A DNA stretch of 64,000 bases from Proteles cristata cristata. Lineage: Eukaryota > Chordata > Mammalia > Carnivora > Hyaenidae. Within the stretch, counting starts at the first letter, position 1; each line of letters starts with the position of its first letter. The notes under the pieces were generated by a model. It made no database searches and was not told the DNA's origin. It saw only the letters and a list, made by a program, of their open reading frames with translations. This document shows, in pieces, positions 45,716 to 56,292 of the stretch. The translations under genes and the position numbers were made by a program. Location: positions 1 to 64,000 of the forward strand of contig JAESUZ010003502.1 in assembly GCA_017311185.1 (NCBI GenBank), given 5' to 3'.

Positions 45716-46399
45716 AAAAATGGGCAGAAGACATAAAAAGACATTTTTCTAAAGAAGACATACAGATGACTGATAGACACATGAAAAGATGCTGAACATC
45801 ACTGATCATAAGGTAAATACAAATAAAAAATGAGATACCACCTCACGTCTGGCAGAATGGCTAAAATCAACAATTCAGGAAACAACAAGTGTTGGCAAGA
45901 ATATGGATAAAGGGGAACCCTCTTGTAGTGTTGTTGGGAATCCAAACTGGTGAAACCACAGTGGAAAACAGTATGGAGGTTCCTCAAAATTTAAAAATAG
46001 GACTACCCTTCAATCTAGCAATTGCACTACTAGGTGTTTACCCAAAGAATGTGAAAATTCTAATTTGAAGATATATGTGTACCCTGATGTATAGCAACAT
46101 TATCTACAATAGCCCAATTGTGCAAACAGCTCAAGTGCCCAATGACTGGTGAAGGAATAAAAGAGATGTGATATATATATGCATATATATATAATTTAGC
46201 CATAAAAAAGAATGACATATTGTCATTTGCAAGGGGATGGAGTTTATGGATGGAGTTATAGAGTATTTGTGCTAAGCGAAATAAGTTATTCAGAGGCAGA
46301 CAAATATCATATTATTTTACTCATGTGGAATTTAGGAAATAAAACAAATGAGCAAAGGGAATAAAAGAGTAAGAGAGGCAAAACAAGAAACAGACTCTT

Positions 46400-46747
46400 T
46401 TTTTTTATTTATTTTTTATTTTTTTACAAATAGTTTATTGTCAAATTAGTTTCCACATAACACCCAGTGCTCATCCCCACAAGTGCCCTCCTCCATGCCC
46501 ACCCCTCCCCCCCACATCCACCAGTCCTCAGTTTTTGTCAGCATTCAAGAGTCTCTCATGGTTTGCCTCTCCCCCTTTCCCCCACCATTTCTGCCCTTCT
46601 TCTCCCCCTTGGTCCTCTGTTAAGCTCCTCCTAATCCTCCTATACGTGCACACATATGATATTTGTCTTTCTCTGCCTGACTTATTTCGCTCAGCATAAC
46701 ACCCTCAAGGTCCATCCATGTTGCTACACATGGCCAGATTTCATTGT
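46400..46747 (-). mobile_element. Young L1 3' end nested in old L1
   Basis: Poly-T, reverse 3' UTR and ORF2 C-terminus, ending at ccagatttcattg. A perfect 15-bp TSD, aagaaacagactctt, lies at 46385-46399 and 46748-46762. Confidence 0.97.
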
Positions 46748-46965
46748 AAGAAACAGACTCTTAACTGTAGAGAACAAACGGATGATTAGCAGAGGAGAGG
46801 TAGAGGGGGAGATGGGTTAAATAGGTGAGAATTAATGAATTCACTTGTCGTGATGTGAAGTGGGTGTTATATGGAAGTTTTGAATCCTTATATTACATAT
46901 ATGATACTAATGTTACACTGTTTGTTAATTGGAGTTTAATTAAAACTTAAAAAAATAAATGCAGT

Positions 46966-48168
46966 AAAAATTTGTATTAAAATGTATAAATGCTTGATGC
47001 ACTAAATTTGAGCTCTTTGGAAACTATGCATTAACCTGCAACACATGGTTAATTTTGTTTTCTTCATGCAGGCATTGAAATAAGGCTCATAGCAGGTCTG
47101 CACTTCATATTTCACCTTATTTTAAGTGTGTCATTGTTAATGAAGGTGCTAGTTCTGTCCGAGTCTTGCTTTAAATTCGGCCCATGGCCGTGCACTCAAG
47201 TGAATAACTAAGGTCCAGGCCCATTGGTTTTGTATATGCACTTCTTTGGGAGTAATAGCTGTGCAATATCAGAAGTGTATGTAACATATTAGATTGTGAT
47301 AATAGTCTATTAGAGATAGTTTAAGCACTTTCACTAAATTTTAATTTGTCCTTTGTAACTTCTACATATTTATTACTAGCTCTATTAACTGGTGCTGCCC
47401 AATGACATCAAGAACCTAATTAAATAAAGTTCAAAGAACTAATAAAATAATTATTCTTGGATTTATACTATTAATTATATTAACTGTGATATTTTAAACT
47501 TTGAAGCAAAGTACTTTATAGACTACCTTTCTTGTTCTATTTTAAATCTATGGAGTTCCTTAATTTACAGCATGCTATGTAGAATTGCCCATGTGAGAAG
47601 CAACATCCTCAAGTTAATGCCTGCCTTTGCTATTGTGACTTATGCTAGTGGTTGTGCTATAGAGCAACTGTTCCCAGATATTAAAGATTTTGAAAGCAAA
47701 TGAGGTCATTCAAGGGTAGCTAGAGGATTTATATTTGTGCCCTTTACCACACCATTTTGAAATATGCTGTTGTAGCCTTTGTTTTTAGCTGTGTTCCAAA
47801 TGTACTCCACAAGTTCAGTTTTCTGTGCATTGGGATCTGAGAAGCTGGCTCCAAAATGACCTGACCATTAGAACAGAGTGTACTTTCAGGCTCACCTTTC
47901 CGTTTCAAGCACTGAAGCAATGTTAGATTACTTAGTCTATTTAACCTTATTTGAAATTTGTTTTCTCTCTCCAATGCTTGTCTCTTTCCAAGGGGCTGCC
48001 AAATGTCCTTTTTGTTGGACTTTACAAGTGTATGGGAAAGAGCCTCTGCTTGCATTGGCAATAAACTGAGCCCTGGATTATATCTCATTTTCATCTGTTC
48101 TGGAAGCAAAATCTTATTTTCTAGTATTCAGCTATTTCTCATGTTGAGCCTCAGTCACAGTTGCTGCT
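46966..48168. other. Unassigned, low-repeat sequence
   Basis: Contains a 121-codon minus-strand frame at 47744-48109 and overlapping plus-strand frames. None shows a domain, codon pattern or family that I recognise, so none is annotated as a gene. Confidence 0.4.
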
Positions 48169-48245
48169 GTGTTACTGGCAATCAATGCTGCCTAGGCATA
48201 TGGTAGGAGCGCCATAAATCTTTGTTGAAAGATGAATAAAATATC
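48169..48245 (-). repeat. MIR fragment
   Basis: catatggtaggagcgccata followed by aatctttgttgaaagatgaa is the reverse-strand end of a MIR. Confidence 0.6.
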
Positions 48246-48469
48246 ACTCTGTGCGTTAAAGCATCTCTGGTCCATCCAAAATTTATTGTTTCCTTCTTTT
48301 AGATCCAATGGCATTCTGTCCATAAGTTTATTAAACCTCTTTTATTGTTATAATAATCTATTTATGTATACATATTGATTTTAATTTTTTAATTTTTATT
48401 CCAGTAGTTAGAATACAGTGTTATATTTGTTTCAAGTATACAATATAGTGATTCAAGAATTCCATACAT

Positions 48470-48694
48470 TGGGGCGCCTGGGTGGCTCAGTCTTTTAAGC
48501 AACCAACTTTGGCTCAGGTCATGATCTCGCGTTTTGTGGGTTCGAGCCCTGTGCCGGGCTCTGTGCTGACAGCTAGCTCGGAGCCTGGAGTCTGTTTCAG
48601 ATTCTGTGTCTCCCTCTCTCTCTGGCCCTCCCCTGCTCACGCTGTCTCTCTCTCTCTCTCTCTCTCTCTCAGAAATAAATAAAACATTAAAAAA
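48470..48694 (+). mobile_element. CAN-SINE nested in L1
   Basis: Subtype with gctgacagctagctcggagc and a long (CT)n. A perfect 15-bp TSD, aagaattccatacat, lies at 48455-48469 and 48695-48709. Confidence 0.96.
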
Positions 48695-49344
48695 AAGAAT
48701 TCCATACATCACACAGTACTTATCAAAATAAGGATACTTTTAATCCCCCTCACCTATTTCACCCATCTCCCCATTTCCCTCCCTCTGGTAACCATCAGTT
48801 TGTTCTCTTCAGTTAAGAATTTATTTCTTGATTTCTCTATTCCTTTTTTCGTTTGCTCATTTGTTTTGTTTCTTAAATCCAACATATGAGTGAAATCATA
48901 TAATATTTATTATTCTCTGACATATTTCACTTAGCATTATACTCTCTAGCTCCATACATGTTGTTGCAAGTGGCAAAATTTCACTCTTTCTTATGGCTGA
49001 ATAAAATTCCATTGTATATGGAATATTATATATAGCATATATATGCCACTTATTCTTTATCCATTTATCTATACATGGATATTTGGGCTGCTTCCATAAT
49101 TTGGCTATTGTAAATAATGCTGCAATAAACATACGGATGCACATATCACTTCAAATTAGAGTTGTTGTATTATTTGGGTAAATACCTAGTAGTGGAATTA
49201 CTAGATCATATGGTAATTCTATTTTTACTTTCATGAAGAAACTCCATACTGTTTTCCACAGTGGATGCACCTGTTGGCATTCCACAAACAGTTCAAGAGC
49301 ATGCTTTCTCTTCACATCTTCACCTACACTTGTTGTTTCTTGAG

Positions 49345-49725
49345 GTTTTTTTTTTACGAATAGTTTATTGTCAAGTTGGTTTCCATATAACACCCAGTGC
49401 TCATCCCCACAAGTGCCCTCCTCCATCCCTATCTCCCCCCTCCCCCCCGCATCCATCAGTCCTCAGTTTGTTCTCAGTATTCAAGGGTCTTTCATGGTTT
49501 CCCTCTCTCTCTCCCCCACTATTTCCCCCCTTCGTCTCCCCCACGGTCCTCCGTTAAGTTCCTCCTAATCCTCCTATACGTGCAAACATATGGTATTTGT
49601 CCTTCTCTACCTGATTTATTTCGCTCAGCGTAACACCCTCAAGGTCCATCCATGTTGCTACACTTGGCCAGATTTCATTTTTTCTCATTGCTCCAGCAAT
49701 AGCACTACTAGGAATTTACCCAGGG
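49345..49725 (-). mobile_element. Young L1 3' end with 5' inversion (twin priming)
   Basis: Poly-T, reverse 3' UTR and ORF2 C-terminus to about 49690. Then 35 bp in the opposite orientation (49691-49725, ccagcaatagcactactagg..) come from an ORF2 region upstream of the 3' part. The old L1 resumes at attgagtttttgataattag. The short duplicated ttgag at 49340-49344 and 49727-49731 fits a TSD. Confidence 0.88.
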
Positions 49726-50536
49726 ATTGAGTTTTTGATAATTAGCCATTTTGACAGTTGTGAAGTGGCATTTCATTAAAGTTTTGATTTGCATTTGCAA
49801 GAAAGTAGTGCTGTTGAACATTTTTTTGATATGTCTGTTAGCCTTCTATACACCTTCTTTGAGGAACTGTCTGTTCATGTCTTTTACCCAATTTTAGTTT
49901 GATAATATGTGTGGTTTAGGGTGGTGAGTTTTACAAGTACTTATATATTTTGGATACTAACCCTTTATCAGATATGTCATTTGCATATATTTTCTTCCAT
50001 TTAGCAGATTTTCTTTTAGCTTTGTGACCTGTTTATCTTGATGTTCATAAGCTTTTAATCTGGATGTAGTCCCAATCATTTACCTTTGCATTTGTTTCCG
50101 TTGCCTCAGGAGACATATCTAGAAAGAAGTTGCTAAAATCAATATCAAAGAGGTTACTGCCTGTGTTCTCCTCTAGGATTTTTATGGTTTAATGTCTCAC
50201 ATTTAGGTTTTTAATTCACTTTGAATTCATAGTTGTGTATGGTATTAAAAAAGTGGTACCATTTCATTCTTTTGCATGTAGCTGTCCAGTTTTCCCAACA
50301 CCATTTGTTGAAGAGACTTTTTTCCCTTTGGATATTCTTTTCAGCTTTGTTGAAGATTAGTTGGCCATATAATTGTGGGTTTATTTCTGGGTTTTGTATT
50401 TCTTTATATGGATCTATTTTTGTCCCAGTACCATACTGTATTGATTATTACTGCTTTGTAATATAACTTGAAGTCTTTTTCAAAGTTGGTTCAGGTATTT
50501 GTGCTCTTTTGTGGTTTATACAAATTTTAGAATGGT

Positions 50537-51058
50537 TTGGATCATCCCTGCCGACTGTTGCCCATCGAGGCCGCACCCCGCCCTGGCTGCCTGGCAGGCC
50601 CTGGGCCCGGGTCCCCGGGGTCTTAGAGCGGTACGCACACCTACCTAGTGAGGCCGCCGTGGGAGTGGAAGAAGTGGAAGGGGCCGGAAAGCCTCTGATC
50701 AGCGCGGGGTTTGGGCTGGCGGGGAGGCTGTGCTGCAGCTGCGTGGGGGCTGGCCGAGGCCACGATCAGTCTCCCCCAGGGTGCCCGGCCCGCGCTGGGA
50801 ACTGTTTTCTGGGAAGCTGCCAGGAAAGCCCGGAAGGCCAGGCGACGGCTCCTGAGAGCGCCCAGGTCAAGGCCGTCAGCGCAGCATGAGTCTGCTGACA
50901 CGAGGTGACCCCTGAGGGGCAGACACCGAAGCCCGCGCAGACTCCGCCACTCCGTGGCCTCCGGCACAGCGCGCGGACTTGCTTTCTCGACTCAGATTTC
51001 CCTTTCTTCTGTTAAACAGTGGTGAACTCCTGCTCATCCATCGAGACCCAGTTGTTTT
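50537..51058 (+). other. GC-rich CpG-dense segment fused to an L1 5' end
   Basis: 522 bp with several dozen CpG dinucleotides, in sharp contrast to the AT-rich neighbours. It begins just after tagaatggtttggatcatcc and ends at cccagttgttttcgg, directly before the L1 start gcaagatggcagagaagtaa. Several frames stay open simply because of GC-richness; I recognise no protein in any of them. It resembles a CpG-island promoter or first exon. Possible origins: 5' transduction from a source locus, template-switch chimera, or an unfamiliar L1 5' leader. Confidence 0.7.
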
Positions 51059-51450
51059 CGGAGGGGGCAAGATGGCAGAGAAGTAAGGAGCTCCGTACTG
51101 GCACTCGCACCCATACATCACACGGAAAAGATCTGAAGCCATTGGAAACCTTGCAAAACCTGAGAGATTGGGAGAAAAAGGACGCAGAATCCACTGAGAA
51201 AGCCTTCTAACGGCTACCTCAAGAAACAAGCCAGAGTACACAAGGTGGAGAGTCCCAAATATCACTATGAATAGGAAAATAAAATAACCAAGGTCCCAAC
51301 AAGAGAGACCAAGAGAGACCATTCAAAAAACACTCTCTGAAAGGATAGGCCCTGGACAGTCAAAGAGTCTTCTTGGATATAGCAGCGCTCATAGATACAG
51401 AGAGCATTAACAGGTCTTTAAAACCAACAAGAGCCGGAGAGCTAATTAAA

Positions 51451-52277
51451 ATGACGAAACGAAAGAGCTCTCCTCCAAAGAAACTCCAAGAAGAAATGAC
51501 AGCTAATGAACTGCTCAAAACAGATATCAGCAGCCTAACTGAACAAGATTTTAGAATAATAATGGTAAAATTATTAGCAAGGCTTGAAAAAAACATAGGG
51601 GGCATCAAAGAAACTACGGCTACAGACAGAAAGGAAAATAAAAATAGGCATGAAGAATTTAAAAATGCGATAAATGAGACATAATATATTAGAGGCCTCC
51701 AATGCACGGATTGAAGAGGCAGAAAGGAGAATAAGTGATTTAGAAAACACCATTATAGAAAAACAAGAAGCTGACAAAAAAAGAGACAAACTGATCCAGG
51801 AACAGGAAAGAAGAATTCGAGAGCTCAGCGACACAGTCAACGCAACAATATCCGTATCATAGGAATCTCAGAAGAGGAAGAGAGAGGGAAAGGTGCTGAA
51901 GGAGTCCTGGAACAAATTATAGCAGAGAACTTCACCGACCTGGGGAAGGAAATAACTGTTGAAATACAAGAGGTACAGAGGACTGAAATACAAGAGGTAC
52001 AGAGGACTCCCCTCAGACGTGACTTGAATCGATCTTCTGCACAGCATATCATAGTAAAAATGGCAGAATACAAGGACAAAGAGAGAATTTTGAAAGCAGC
52101 TAGGGAAAAAAGGGCCCTACCATACAAAGGGAAACCCATCAGAGTGGTGACAGACCTATCTGCTGAAACTTGGCAGGCCAGAAAGGAATGGCAGGAGATC
52201 TTCAATGTGATGAACAGTAAAAATATGCAGCCAAGAATCCTCTATCCAGCAAGCCTGTCATTCAAAATAGAGAGATA
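51451..52277 (+). pseudogene. L1 ORF1 (broken)
   Basis: Start MTKRKSSPPKKLQEEM at 51451, nearly identical to the intact ORF1 at 61100. The coiled coil runs to about 51684, where a frameshift ends it at NAINET*. The second part (ASNARIEEAERRISDLEN.., KRDKLIQEQERRIRELSD) is in another frame. The C-terminal domain (YKDKERILKAAREKRALPYK, LSAETWQARKEWQEIFN) reads to a stop at 52276. A 24-bp tandem duplication at about 51963-52010 gives EIQEVQRT twice. Confidence 0.92.
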
Positions 52278-52407
52278 AAAACCTTTCCAAATAAACAGAA
52301 ATGAAAAGAATTGGTCACCACGAAGCCAGCCCTACAAGAAATCATGAGGGGGATGCTCTGAAGGAAAGGTTGCAAGGAACAAAGATACCAGAGACACCAC
52401 CACAAAC

Positions 52408-53060
52408 ATGAACCCTACAAAAGATATAGAGACTCTAAACCCACATATTTCAATAATAGCACTGAATGTAAATGGGCTGAATGCTCCCATCAATAGACAT
52501 AGGATAGCAGAATGGATAAAAAAACTAAATCCATCTATATGCTGTCTACAAGAAACTCATTTCAGACTGGAAGATACCTTCAGATTAACAGTAAGGGGAT
52601 GGAGAAATACATATCGTGCTACAGGAAATCAAAAGAAAGCTGGAGTAGCGATACTTATATCAGACAAACTGGACTTTAAATTAAAGACAGTAACAAGAGA
52701 TGAAGAAAGGCACTACGTAATAATTACAGAGTCCATCCATCAGGAAGAACTAACTATCATAAATGTCTACACACCAAATATGAGACCACCTAAATATCTA
52801 AAACAATCACAAACAGAAACAAGCTTATAGATAAGAATGTGCTAATAGCAGGGGACTTGAAAACTCCACTTTCATCAATGGATAGGTCAACCAGACAGAA
52901 AATCACTAAAGAAATAATGGACTTGAAAGACACATTTGACCAGATGGACCTGACGGATATATTTAGAACTTTACATCCTGAGGCCAGGGAATTTACTTTC
53001 TTCTCAAGTGCACATGGCACATTCTCCAAGATAGATCACATACTGGGGCATAAATCAGCC
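52408..53060 (+). pseudogene. L1 ORF2 N-terminal part (broken)
   Basis: Starts MNPTKDIETLNPHISIIALN. The endonuclease region is well preserved for 140 codons (ICCLQETHFRLEDTFRL, QKKAGVAILISDKLDF). A small deletion at about 52805 (SQTETSL*) shifts the frame. The rest (LIAGDLKTPLSSMDRSTRQK, DLTDIFRTLHPEAREF, KIDHILGHKSA) ends at the junction near 53060. No RT domain. Confidence 0.92.
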
Positions 53061-53926
53061 ATCCATGTTGGTCTTGCCCCGACTCAGGTTAAAAAAAAAA
53101 AAAAAAAGCTCTCTAGTGGGGATAAGCATGGTTTGCTGTGGGCAGGTCATAACCTCATCTTTGTTGTGCAGGCCATTCCCTGAGGTCTCACCCTGGTGGC
53201 TGTGTGGAGAAAAATGGCAGCGCCCCTGTCCCTTCTCGAACCAAGTGTTGCAAATCACTCTTTTGTTTCCTGTCTCCCTGTGCCGCGGATGTAGCCAAGT
53301 TGGGCTGTGTTCTTTGTCTCAAGCCATACCTCGTTTCCTGATCTTAGTCTGCGTGCTTTACTGATAACTGCTTGAATTATAAACCCACAGGCCAAGTCCT
53401 CTGAGCAGTTTCAAGCGGGTTGCTTTCCCACTGGGGATTGAGCTAAACAGGATGAGCAGTGGAGCAGTTTCAGGCCTCGCCACTTCCCCTCTGGATGGAG
53501 CTGGAGAGCAGAGGAGCAGTTTCTCCTGGTGTTGCCTGGGACTGGAGCGTCCAGCTCAAAATCAGTTCCACAGCTGGAAACCGGATCACTCTCTGTCTTG
53601 AGCTGAGGTCTCTGTCTTCTCTCCAGGGACAGGGACATTTATTTGAGCAGTTTCAGCCACTCTTTCTTTTCCACTTGACTCACTGCAGCTCCCAACAAAG
53701 GGGGCTCCTTCTCCTCTTTCCGTGACTCCGGGTCCTGGCCCATTTTTATCTTTCTCAGTTCCCACTCACGCACCTATAAAATTGTTTTCTCAGTGGACTC
53801 TGTCTCCTTTTCCTCCCAAACTCCTGCAATTTTCTATGGCTTCGGGGCTTCTCTGTTTGAGAGATGGGGGCAAGTGAAATGTATGGAGCTCCCTACTTCT
53901 CCACCATCTTGCCTCTCTCCTGTATC
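53061..53926 (-). mobile_element. L1 5' UTR piece, reverse orientation
   Basis: Matches 35184-36066 of the 28-36 kb L1 (atccatgttggtcttgcccc, gggagaaaaatgg-type block, cttctcgaaccaag, gccaagtcctctgagcagtt, ending tgtatggagctccctacttc, caccatcttgcc). It is an L1 5' end on the minus strand, with its internal part replaced by the plus-strand L1. Confidence 0.9.
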
Positions 53927-54035
53927 CTTTGGATAAAAACTTAATAGTGCAAATTGCTGGGTCGTAGGGTATCTCTATTATTATTTTTTTAAGGAATCTC
54001 CATACTTTTCTCCAGAGCAGCTGTACTCTGGTTCT
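53927..54035 (-). repeat. Old L1 ORF2 fragment
   Basis: tgtatcctttggataaaaac, gcaaattgctgggtcgtagg, aaggaatctccatacttttc, ccagagcagctgta is the reverse ORF2 3' region of an old L1. Confidence 0.75.
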
Positions 54036-54788
54036 CTTTGCCTGTTGTGTGTAGTATTTGTTCTTGTGGTGTTAGTGATCCAGTCTATAGTTACGTTGGA
54101 CTTGGGCTGAGCCACGTGGAATGCCACCAGTAGTTTACCATGATGCAGTAGCATGAAACTACAGTGTGCTTTCCCTTTTTCCCCTCTGAGAAGTTTTTGT
54201 TGGTAGATATGGCTTGAAGTCAGACCAGCTTTCTGCCCTCATCCACTGCTGTTGCCAGAGTCTGTCTTGTATGTATGGTTATCTTTTCCTATCACTGTGA
54301 AAGGAGTCACTTTGAAGTGATTTTTGGCCTCTGTTAGGGCTTCTTGCACACTACCAGGCCTGTGGCATTGGCCTGGATGAGCACTGGCCAAGAGTGTATT
54401 GGAGGCCGTAGATATGCAACATGTAGGGGGAGTGGAGCTTGGGACGGCAGTTTAAGCAAGTTTGTTCGCCAGACTAGCACTGTTTTGGTTCCAACAGGTG
54501 TCTGTGTATTTTTTGCTGGGGAGTGGTGGAAGTAAATAGCATTTTCCAGCTCTTTTTTTCCTCTAGGATCCCCCCAGGAATCCCTGCCTTTCAGGGACAT
54601 CCTCTCCAATTAATATATAACTTTCCCTCCTGTATGCCCCAGGTGTTTTTCTAACTGCTAGTTCTATGCTGTATCTCTATGGGCTGTTTGTTGTGGTTTT
54701 ACTTTAAGCATGGCGACTCATCTTCCTCTCACCCTCTCAGATTTCCCAAACCTACGCCCATTGATTTTTAATATTCCAGGTTTTAATT
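54036..54788 (-). repeat. Older L1 5' region, part 1
   Basis: This sequence continues past the L1 3' end and SINE inserted at 54789-55361 into 55380-55735, which ends with an old L1 5' terminus. I infer that both parts are the 5' UTR of an older carnivore L1 on the minus strand. Open frames here (54334-54609, 54344-54535) are not supported as genes. Confidence 0.55.
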
Positions 54789-55135
54789 TTCAATGACATG
54801 GATGGAGCTAGAGAGTCTAATGCTAAGTGAAATAAGTCAGGAAAACAAATGCCATATGATTTCACTGATATGTGGAATTTAAGAAATAAAACAAATGAGC
54901 AAAATAAAACAAAATAGAACAAGAAAACGAGAAAACAAATTTTAAACTATTGAGAACAAACTGATGGTTACCAGAGTGGAGGTGAGTGGCAGGATGGGTG
55001 AAATAAGTGCTGTGGATTACGCATTACCTAGTGATGAGCACTAGGTGATGTAAGGAATTGTTGAATTACTCTATTGTACACCTGAAGATAATATAACACT
55101 GCATATTAATTATACTGGAATTAAAATTTTTAAAA
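54789..55135 (+). mobile_element. Older L1 3' end
   Basis: gacatggatggagctagaga, taatgctaagtgaaataagt, catatgatttcactgatatg, gatggttaccagagtggag, gtgatgagcactaggtgatg, ttaattatactggaattaaa. The insertion, together with the following SINE, is bracketed by a TSD-like tc(c/t)aggttttaatt at 54775-54788 and 55380-55393. Confidence 0.88.
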
Positions 55136-55361
55136 ATTTCTAAATTTTTAAAACGTTTACTTATTTATTTCAAAAGAGACAGAGACATCATGAGCAGGGT
55201 AGGGGCAGAAAGAGAGAGAGAGGGAGAGAAAGGATCTGAAGCAGGCTGCGTGTTGCCAGCACAGAACCCTATGCAGAGTTTGAACTCATGAACTGTGAGA
55301 TCACATTCTGAGCCAAAACCAAGAGTTGGTTATTACTTGACTGAGCCACCCAGGCGCCCCC
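55136..55361 (-). mobile_element. CAN-SINE at the L1 tail
   Basis: Reverse-strand diverged SINE (aacgtttacttatttatttc .. gagccacccaggcgcccc), inserted at the A-rich end of the preceding L1. Confidence 0.88.
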
Positions 55362-55379
55362 ACTCTCCCCAACCAAAAT

Positions 55380-55735
55380 TCTAGGTTTTAATTGCTATTG
55401 GTTATAAGAATTCACATTATTTGACCACTTTGGTTTTCAAAGCCAAATGTTATAAATATTAATCTTCCCCATGTACGCTCTGCAGTTTGAGGGGCTTTTA
55501 CTCTCTCCTCTCCATGTCTGCTGCAGTTTTGCTCTTCCTTTAAGTTTCTGACCATATGTCTGCCTTTCCTACTCTTCTGGATGTGACCCTTTTTTACATT
55601 TAGCTGTGGAGTCTTTTCTGCCGGTGTTGGAATCATTTTATGGGTTGTTTACACCAATGTCAGTGCTATGTAGTTGTATCCGTGGGATGAGGTGAGCTCA
55701 AGGTAGTCCTACACAACCATTTCCCTTGAAACCTC
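55380..55735 (-). repeat. Older L1 5' region, part 2 (5' terminus)
   Basis: tttttacatttagctgtgga, gtcttttctgccggtgttg, tatgtagttgtatccgtggg and atgaggtgagctcaaggtag fit the 5' end of an older carnivore L1 in reverse orientation. The L1 start would be near 55735. Confidence 0.6.
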
Positions 55736-55784
55736 CCATTTACCATTTTAATCATTAGACACAATATCCTTGTGGGAAAGAAGT

Positions 55785-55862
55785 ATATTGTTTATTTACC
55801 ATTGGTCTCTGCAATGCTTAGCACAGTGCCTGTCACAAAGTAGGTGGTCAATAAAAAGTACA
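55785..55862 (-). repeat. MIR fragment
   Basis: tgcttagcacagtgcctgtc followed by acaaagtaggtggtcaataa is the reverse end of a MIR. Confidence 0.7.
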
Positions 55863-55969
55863 AATATGGCATGGGATTAATTATAAACATATACAACATT
55901 TCAGAAATTTATGAGTTGTTTATGCGGACCTAAACTTTCTCAATTGTCACTGGGGAATAAATTTACCTT

Positions 55970-56292
55970 TATTCATTTACTCATACATTCATTCCTGAAC
56001 TATTATTTGGCCATCTACTTTGTGCCAGACACTGTTTTAGGCTCTAGGAATACAATAGTGTATAATACAAAGTACCTACTCTTGTGGAGCTTACATTGAA
56101 TTAAATGAGGAAAATAATTGAACTTTAAATAGTGAGGTTTTCTGTAAGGAAAAAAAAAGTGTAAAAGGATAAGGAATGACAAGGAGGGGGTATTTTAAGC
56201 AGGAGTCAGGACAGTCTTCTCTGAGGAAGTGACATTTGAGAAGAGACCGTGCAAGATTCATGAAATGAATGTGTCTGTAGAATAATATGATT
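55970..56292 (+). repeat. Ancient dispersed repeat, family not named
   Basis: ttgtgccagacactgtttta, ggctctaggaatacaatagt, cttgtggagcttacattgaa, then gaagtgacatttgagaagag. The pattern is common in mammalian genomes, but I cannot state the family name. The copy at 37781 may be related. Confidence 0.6.

Larger units (their letters stand above)
44715..46965 (+). mobile_element. Older L1, 5'-truncated, with nested SINE and L1
   Basis: Plus-strand ORF2 3' half (aaatttgtatggaaccacaa, tggcactggcacaaagatag, ggagaagatatttgcaaatg, accacctcacgtctggcaga, ttcctcaaaatttaaaaat) and 3' UTR (agaaacagactcttaactgt, tggatgttat-like block, ttaattggagtttaatt) with an A-rich tail. It is interrupted at 45503-45715 and 46400-46747. 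ORF2 is full of stops. Confidence 0.9.
48375..50536 (-). mobile_element. Older L1 with nested SINE and nested young L1
   Basis: Reverse-strand L1: 3' UTR (gtttcaagtatacaatatag), ORF2 C-terminus (minus frame IPYTMEFYSAIRKSEILPL), then inward through ctgttttccacagtggatgc, gccattttgacagttgtgaa and tatcagatatgtcatttgca to tcttttgtggtttatacaaa. It stops abruptly at about 50536, where a GC-rich segment begins. ORF2 is full of stops. Confidence 0.88.
51059..53060 (+). mobile_element. Young L1 with spliced 5' UTR, 3'-truncated
   Basis: L1 5' end (gcaagatggcagagaagtaa). Bases 51059-51211 match 59149-59301, and bases from 51212 match 60862 onward. The 1,560 bp between (59302-60861 in the other copy) are absent at a GT..AG boundary. 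ORF1 then follows at 51451 and ORF2 at 52408. Sequence ends inside ORF2 at about 53060 and is joined to a minus-strand L1 5' UTR. There is no 3' UTR, poly-A or TSD. Confidence 0.9.

Noticed and set aside
47744..48109. 121-codon minus-strand frame in low-repeat DNA
   Set aside because: No domain, splice context or known family. Overlapping plus-strand frames are equally open, so it is probably chance.
50509..50967. Overlapping long frames on both strands in the GC-rich block
   Set aside because: GC-rich DNA lacks stop codons by composition. The plus-strand frame begins inside an old L1, and I recognise no protein. Kept only as a possible transduced leader.
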